Positions 43,441 through 48,353 of a DNA stretch of 48,353 nucleotides are shown in pieces. The notes under the pieces were generated by a model. That model was not told where the DNA came from and searched no databases. It saw only the letters and a program-made list of their open reading frames with translations. Location of the stretch: assembly GCF_004684085.1 (NCBI RefSeq), contig NZ_SRHZ01000064.1:1-48353 (forward strand), in the 5' to 3' direction. The stretch is from Stenotrophomonas maltophilia (GTDB taxonomy: Bacteria; Pseudomonadota; Gammaproteobacteria; Xanthomonadales; Xanthomonadaceae). Position 1 is the first letter of the stretch. Each line of letters starts with the position of its first letter. The position numbers and the translations under genes were made by a program.

Positions 43441-46400
43441 TCACGCCTGGCGCAGTGCGCTCACCCGCTGCGCCAGCTTCTTTGCCGAGATGCCGGTGCG
43501 TGCGCCCAGCTCCTGCGCGAACAGCGACACCCGCAACTCCTCCAGGTCCCAGCGCAGCGCCTGCCATTGCGGGCGCTCGCGCAGGCCCTGCTGCTCGCCG
43601 GCCTGCAGCGCCTCCAGGAACGGATGCAGTTCCAGCATGCGTGCCTGGTCCCGCGGCGGGTCGCGCTTGGCACGCTCGGTGCGCAGGATCATCGCCTTCA
43701 GGTAGCGCGGGTACTGCGCCAGGGCGTCGGCCGGCGTATCGCGCAGGAAGCCGGGGTGGATCAGCCCGACCAGCTGCGCCTCCATGTCGTCCAGATTGCC
43801 GCGCGCCCACCCCATCAGCGGCGCTTCCAGCATCGGCTTCAGTTCGGCCACCAGCGCCAGGATGCTCTCGGCCAGCTTCAGCCGCTGCATGGCCTCGCCG
43901 AACAGTGCCTTGGCCGCATGCTCGCGACGCTGCTCGAACGCCTGCGCATCGCGGATCTCGCCCAGGCCATCGGCCAACACCGCGTTCAATGCGGCGTCGA
44001 CCAGGTCACCACGCAGACGTTCCTGGGTTTCGATCGAGGCGTACAGCAGGCCGGTCTTGGCCGCCACCGGCAACTGCTTGCGCGCCTGCTTGATCTTCTC
44101 GCCGAGGCCGATCTCAAGCAGCCGCCGCACGCCCAGCGGATGCGCCTCTTCGGCCTGCTGGCGGTCTGCGAAGATGCGCAGGGCAACGCTGTCGCCCTCG
44201 TCCAGCAGTGCCGGGTAAGCCGGAACACCGGCCTCGCCAGGCACCTGCAGCGGAATCGGTGTGGCCGGGAACGTGCGCAGGCCATCGGCGGCCATCTCCC
44301 GGCCCGCGCGTGCGGCGAAGGCATCGCCGGCACGGCCCCCGAACGAGGCACGCAGCGCATCCAGGTCACGCGAGGTCGCCAGGACCTTGCCGTTCTCATC
44401 GCGCAGGCGCAGGTTCATGTGCAGGTGCGCTTCAATCGAACCCGGATCGAAATCGGTGGCCGCCACCTTGGCCCCCGTCGCGCGTGACAGGAAGCGCGCC
44501 AGCTCGCCGGTGATGGCGTCGGCACTGGGCTGCGGGAATGCCTCGAAGAATGCCCGCGCGAAGTCTGGCGCAGGCACGTAATTGCGGCGCATCGCCTTGG
44601 GCAGGCTGCGGATCAACGCGGCCGCCTTGTCGGCCACGAAACCCGGTGCCAGCCAGCCCAGCTGCACCGCGTCCAGCGCATTGAGCAGATGCAGCGGCAC
44701 GTCCAGGGTTACACCGTCATCCTCTGCGCCCGGCTCGAAGCGGTAGTGCAGCGGCAAGCGCGCCTGGCCCAGCGCCAGGTACTTCGGATAGCGCTCCTGC
44801 TCGCTGCCTTCGCCCGGCAACAGGTCTACCAGAGCCCAATGCAGGGTCTTGCGCTGTTCCGGCGCCACCCCCTTCCACCAGGCATCCAGCCCCGCAGCCG
44901 AATGGATCTGCGGCGGTACGCGGTCCAGGTACCAGCGCGCCTGCCAGTCCTCGTCGGCCACGATGCCGGCGCGGCGCAGCTTGGCTTCTTCCTCGCGGGC
45001 GACCTCCAGCACCTTCTGGTTGTCGGCCACGAAGCTGGCGCGAGTGTTGATCTCGCCGGTCACCAACGCCTGCCGAACGAAGATATCGTGCGCTTCGCCC
45101 GGGTTGATGCGGCCATAGTGCACCGGCTTCTTCGGCGCCAGCACCAGACCGAACAGGCTGATCTGCTCGGAGGCCAGCACCTGGCCCTGCGCGCGCGACC
45201 AGTGCGGATCGAAGTGTTTGCGCAGCAGCAGGTGCGGCAGCTCGGCGATCACCCAGTCCGGCTCGATCGCGGCCAGGGTCATGCCCCACACCTTCTGCGT
45301 ATCCAGCAGGTTGGCCACCAGCAGCCACGGCGGCGGCCGCTTGGACAGTGCCGAGCCCGGGAACGGCAGGAAACGGCGCTGGCGGGGCGCCTGGAAATCC
45401 CCCTTCTCGGTGCGGTGGCCGATCTGCGTCGGCAGGCCGGCCACCAGCGCCCGGTGCAGGGTCTGGTAAGCCGCAGCGCGCACGCGTTCGCTGAAACCAC
45501 CGCCGGCCGGCGCCTGGTCCTTCTGCGCACGTACGGCCACCGGGGGCGGGGCTGCCTCGGCCTTGCCTTCGCGGGCCAACCGCGCGGCGCGGTGCAGCTG
45601 GCCACGGGTGGCCTTCACCGCCGCCGCATCATCACGCGCCGGGGCCGGCGCACTGCTGCCGGCCAGCAACGGCGCCATCGAAGCCTCGTTGGCTTCTTCC
45701 TTCCAACCCAGTTCCTCACACAGCAGGCGCAGCTGGCGATGCAGCTCACGCCACTCGCGCATGCGCAGGAAGCCGAGGAAATGGCGACCACACCAGTCGC
45801 GCAGCTTGGATTGAGTCAGGTCTTCATGGGACTGCCGATAGGCGTCCCACAGACGCAGCACACCGACGAATTCAGAGCGTCCATCGGCAAACTGCGCATG
45901 CGCGCTGTCGGCCGCGCCGCGCGCTTCAGGCGGGCGCTCGCGCGGGTCCTGGATACCCAGGAACGAGGCGATCACCAGCATCGGCCGCAGGCAACCGGCG
46001 GCCTGTGCGGCCACCAGCATGCGAGCCAGCTTCACATCCACCGGCAGGCGCGACATCTGCTTGCCGATCGCCGTCAGGTGGCGCTCACTGTCAATCGCGC
46101 CCAGTTCGGTCAGATGCTGCCAGCCGTCGGCCACCGCGCGCTCGTCGGGGGCCTCCAGGAACGGGAAATCCTCGATCCGGCCCAACCCCAGCTGCAACAT
46201 GCGCAGGATCACCCCAGCCAGGCTGGAGCGACGGATTTCCGGATCGGTGAATTCCGACCGTGCCTGGAAGTCGGCTTCGGCGTACAGGCGGTAACAGATG
46301 CCCTCGGCGACGCGCCCGCAGCGGCCCTTGCGCTGGTTGGCGCTGGCCTGGGAGATCGGCTCGATATGCAGGCGGTCGAGCTTGTTGCGCGGGCTGTAGC

Positions 46401-47523
46401 GCTTTACGCGGGCGAAGCCGGGGTCGACCACGTAGCGGATGCGCGGCACCGTCAACGAGGTTTCGGCCACGTTGGTGGCCAGCACGATGCGCCGGTTCGC
46501 GCCTGGGTTGAACACGCGGTCCTGGTCCTGGTTGGACAACCGCGCGTACAGCGGCAGCACCTCGGTGTTGCGGTACTTGCGCCGTTCCAGCGACTGGTGC
46601 GCATCGCGGATCTCGCGTTCGCCCGGCAGGAAGATCAGCACGTCGCCACGGGAATCCAACCGGGTGATCTCGTCAATGGCCGACACGATCGCATCGTTGA
46701 CCGTGCGTTCGCCCTGGTCTTCGCCCTCGCCTTCCAGCGCGCGGTAGCGCACTTCCACCGGGTAGGTACGGCCTTCGACGCTGATCACCGGCGCATTGTC
46801 GAAATGCTGCGCAAAGCGCTCGGTGTCGATGGTGGCCGAGGTGACAATCAGCTTCAGGTCCGGGCGCTTGCGCAGCAGCTGCTTCAGATAGCCCAGCAGG
46901 AAATCGATGTTGAGACTGCGCTCATGCGCTTCATCGACGATGATCGTGTCGTAGTTCGACAGCCAGCGATCGCTGGCAATCTCCGCCAGCAGGATGCCGT
47001 CGGTCATGAACTTGATGCGGGTGTCTTCGCCGACCTTGTCGTTGAAGCGCACCTGGTAACCCACCAGCTGGCCCAGCTCGCTCTGCAGCTCCTGCGCGAC
47101 ACGGCTGGCCACCGCACGCGCGGCGATCCGGCGCGGCTGGGTGCAGCCGATCATGCCCGCCTGGCCACGACCAGCGGCCAAGCACAGTTTCGGCAGCTGG
47201 GTGGTCTTGCCCGAACCGGTTTCACCGGCGATCACCACCACCTGATGGTCGCGGATCAACTGGGTGATCGTCTCGGCTTCACGCGCAATCGGCAGCTGCG
47301 GGTCCAGAGTAATGGACGGCTGCTGTTGCGCCCGTGTCATCCGGCGCTGCACCGACGCCTGCAAGGCCTGCTCGAAGGTGGCGGCCAACGCCGCATCCTG
47401 TGGCTTGGCCTGGCAACGCGAGAGCATCCCCAGCAAACGGCCCCGGTCGCGGCTCATGGCGCCGTCGATGGCGACGCGCTGTTGGCGCAGGCGGGACTGC
47501 GGCATTTTGTCGATAGCATTCAT
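43441..47523 (-). CDS. hrpA: ATP-dependent RNA helicase HrpA
   Basis: The 1360-residue DEAH/RHA helicase has Walker A GETGSGKTTQ from residue 100, DEAH at 197-200, SATIDTERFA, the helicase C motifs (LATNVAETSLTVPRIRYVVDPG, QRKGRCGRVAEG), the HA2 and OB regions, and the long HrpA-specific C-terminal part (FEPGADDGVTLDVPLHLLN-like, YVPAPDFARAF). E. coli HrpA is about 1300 residues; this one carries an extra Ala/Pro-rich linker around residues 610-660. HrpA acts on mRNA and on collided ribosomes. The ATG at 47523 is used; the preceding TTG is less likely. Confidence 0.95.
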   Translation of the reverse strand: MNAIDKMPQSRLRQQRVAIDGAMSRDRGRLLGMLSRCQAKPQDAALAATFEQALQASVQRRMTRAQQQPSITLDPQLPIAREAETITQLIRDHQVVVIAGETGSGKTTQLPKLCLAAGRGQAGMIGCTQPRRIAARAVASRVAQELQSELGQLVGYQVRFNDKVGEDTRIKFMTDGILLAEIASDRWLSNYDTIIVDEAHERSLNIDFLLGYLKQLLRKRPDLKLIVTSATIDTERFAQHFDNAPVISVEGRTYPVEVRYRALEGEGEDQGERTVNDAIVSAIDEITRLDSRGDVLIFLPGEREIRDAHQSLERRKYRNTEVLPLYARLSNQDQDRVFNPGANRRIVLATNVAETSLTVPRIRYVVDPGFARVKRYSPRNKLDRLHIEPISQASANQRKGRCGRVAEGICYRLYAEADFQARSEFTDPEIRRSSLAGVILRMLQLGLGRIEDFPFLEAPDERAVADGWQHLTELGAIDSERHLTAIGKQMSRLPVDVKLARMLVAAQAAGCLRPMLVIASFLGIQDPRERPPEARGAADSAHAQFADGRSEFVGVLRLWDAYRQSHEDLTQSKLRDWCGRHFLGFLRMREWRELHRQLRLLCEELGWKEEANEASMAPLLAGSSAPAPARDDAAAVKATRGQLHRAARLAREGKAEAAPPPVAVRAQKDQAPAGGGFSERVRAAAYQTLHRALVAGLPTQIGHRTEKGDFQAPRQRRFLPFPGSALSKRPPPWLLVANLLDTQKVWGMTLAAIEPDWVIAELPHLLLRKHFDPHWSRAQGQVLASEQISLFGLVLAPKKPVHYGRINPGEAHDIFVRQALVTGEINTRASFVADNQKVLEVAREEEAKLRRAGIVADEDWQARWYLDRVPPQIHSAAGLDAWWKGVAPEQRKTLHWALVDLLPGEGSEQERYPKYLALGQARLPLHYRFEPGAEDDGVTLDVPLHLLNALDAVQLGWLAPGFVADKAAALIRSLPKAMRRNYVPAPDFARAFFEAFPQPSADAITGELARFLSRATGAKVAATDFDPGSIEAHLHMNLRLRDENGKVLATSRDLDALRASFGGRAGDAFAARAGREMAADGLRTFPATPIPLQVPGEAGVPAYPALLDEGDSVALRIFADRQQAEEAHPLGVRRLLEIGLGEKIKQARKQLPVAAKTGLLYASIETQERLRGDLVDAALNAVLADGLGEIRDAQAFEQRREHAAKALFGEAMQRLKLAESILALVAELKPMLEAPLMGWARGNLDDMEAQLVGLIHPGFLRDTPADALAQYPRYLKAMILRTERAKRDPPRDQARMLELHPFLEALQAGEQQGLRERPQWQALRWDLEELRVSLFAQELGARTGISAKKLAQRVSALRQA

Positions 47524-47550
47524 CAATCGATTCGTTCAAAACTTTGAAAG

Positions 47551-47573
47551 AGACCAGTCACTACGACTGATCT
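47551..47573. promoter_or_regulatory. Dyad in the hrpA-dps divergent gap
   Basis: AGA-C-CAGTC, ACTAC, GACTG-A-TCT is an inverted repeat with eight of nine positions paired. It lies 36 bp before the dps ATG, just after a TTGAAA box (47544-47549). It may be an operator for dps. A GATAG...CAATC half-pattern further left recalls OxyR sites but is too weak to call. Confidence 0.35.
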
Positions 47574-47609
47574 ATTGTTAAGGCCAACGATTCCACAAGG
47601 AGGAACCCC

Positions 47610-48158
47610 ATGGCGAAGACCAAGAGCACGACCAAGCCCAAGACCAGCAAGCAGAAGCTTGCAGCATCCGCGCCGTCGGCCCCCAACATCGATATCGGGA
47701 TCACCCAGGGCGATCGCAAGAAGATTGCCGATGGTCTGGCGCGGTTCCAGGCCGATGCATTCACGCTCTACCTGAAGACCCACAACTTCCACTGGAATGT
47801 CACCGGGTCGATGTTCAACTCGCTGCACACCATGTTCGAGACGCAGTACACCGAGCAGTGGGCAGCCCTGGACGATGTGGCCGAGCGCATCCGCGCACTG
47901 GGCTTCAATGCCCCGGGCTCCTACCGGGAATTCGCTGCGCTGACCTCGATTGTCGAGGAGCCGGGCCTGACTGACAGTGCGGACTGGCGTGAAATGGTAC
48001 GCCAGTTGGTGGTCGCCAACGAAGCGGTCTGCCGTACGGCACGTGAAGTGCTGGATGTAGCCGACGACGCTGACGATGCCCCGACCGAGGATCTGATGAC
48101 CCAGCGGCTGCAGACCCACGAGAAGTATGCGTGGATGCTGCGCTCCCTGCTCCAGTAA
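47610..48158 (+). CDS. dps: Dps-family DNA-binding ferritin-like protein
   Basis: The 182-residue protein forms a dodecamer that oxidises Fe(II) with peroxide and coats DNA in starvation. The inter-subunit ferroxidase residues align as H61, H73, E77, D88 and E92 in HNFHWNVTG, HTMFETQ and LDDVAERI. A Lys-rich N-terminal tail (residues 1-16) probably binds DNA. GGAGG precedes the ATG by 7 bases. It is divergent from hrpA. Together with the histone-like protein it could help compact the nucleoid in stress. Confidence 0.93.
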   Translation: MAKTKSTTKPKTSKQKLAASAPSAPNIDIGITQGDRKKIADGLARFQADAFTLYLKTHNFHWNVTGSMFNSLHTMFETQYTEQWAALDDVAERIRALGFNAPGSYREFAALTSIVEEPGLTDSADWREMVRQLVVANEAVCRTAREVLDVADDADDAPTEDLMTQRLQTHEKYAWMLRSLLQ

Positions 48159-48174
48159 GAGTTTGGGGTTTCCG

Positions 48175-48191
48175 GCAGGGCTGCGCCCTGC
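48175..48191. repeat. Small GC hairpin heading the 48.2 kb repeat locus
   Basis: GCAGGGC, TGC, GCCCTGC followed by ACCCGC, 16 bases after the dps stop. It matches the module at 29850 (same TGC loop) and is followed by a CAACGGC...GCAAAAGC spacer like that near 33250. Confidence 0.5.
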
Positions 48192-48243
48192 ACCCGCCGA
48201 CGCCCAGGCAACGGCCGAAGCAAAAGCTGGGTTCCTGTGGGTT

Positions 48244-48345
48244 GGCGGGGTGGGTCCGGTTGCGGGGGGCGCCGTGAATCCGTCCATGGAGGCTCGGTCG
48301 CGCCATCCATGGCGCTCACGCCCCCGCAACCGGACCCACCCCGCC
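48244..48345 (-). repeat. Long-hairpin element 4L
   Basis: Perfect 25-bp arms (48244-48268 and 48321-48345) enclose a GCGCCAT/ATGGCGC palindrome and, on the minus strand, CGAGCCTCCATGGACGGATT, CACGGCG. GACAG closes the window at 48349-48353, so a right-hand partner is predicted just beyond it. Confidence 0.75.
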
Positions 48346-48353
48346 TTCGACAG

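Overview
The window looks like a chromosomal segment of a Stenotrophomonas (S. maltophilia complex) or a very close Xanthomonadaceae relative. The evidence is high G+C coding DNA, housekeeping gene orders typical of gamma-proteobacterial xanthomonads, and many GTAG-starting REP palindromes of the type known as SMAG in S. maltophilia. There are no tRNA or rRNA genes, CRISPR arrays, transposases or phage genes. I call 36 protein genes and one tentative 23-codon ORF.

Layout. 1-360: an inverted pair of long-hairpin repeats. 394-6402: a DUF1304 membrane protein, an MFS/nucleotide-translocase-like transporter, a serine beta-lactamase-fold hydrolase, a divergent SDR/LysR pair, and a Lys/Ala histone H1-like protein with a long structured leader. 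7178-10700: gcvH, gcvT, an NfeD/QmcA membrane pair and an Mpo1-like protein. 10971-13510: an overlapping minus-strand operon nudE-cysQ-mazG-ynfA. 13588-15707: bioA-rsmE. 15838-27770: the complete type IV pilus Chp chemosensory operon pilG-pilH-pilI-pilJ-chpA-(CheB-like)-chpC, minus strand. 28008-29839: gshB and a tonB3-like gene, the same neighbours as in Pseudomonas aeruginosa. 30419-33190: tsaB and yoaA. 33748-36722: mrcB (PBP1b) and a TPR lipoprotein resembling its activator LpoP. 36819-42667: a two-domain glycosyltransferase, a TPR membrane protein and relA. 42797-48158: a secreted protein of unknown role, hrpA and dps.

Two results stand out. First, four gene-free loci (1-360, 29840-30418, 33191-33747, 48159-end) carry a family of long hairpin elements. 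Their 21-27 bp stems differ in sequence from copy to copy yet stay self-complementary, while the loop sequence is conserved. They occur as head-to-head pairs. I know of no description of this family, although I cannot search. Second, the Chp operon has no methyltransferase gene, and its CheB-like protein has lost the catalytic Ser and probably the Asp, which suggests a pilus chemosensory pathway without classical methylation-based adaptation.

How the genes work together. The Chp array (PilJ receptor, PilI/ChpC couplers, ChpA kinase, PilG/PilH regulators) and the TonB3-like protein point to control of twitching. GcvT/GcvH belong to glycine cleavage. NudE, CysQ and MazG are nucleotide-sanitising hydrolases. 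PBP1b with its lipoprotein builds peptidoglycan. RelA, Dps and the histone-like protein link stress signalling and nucleoid protection.
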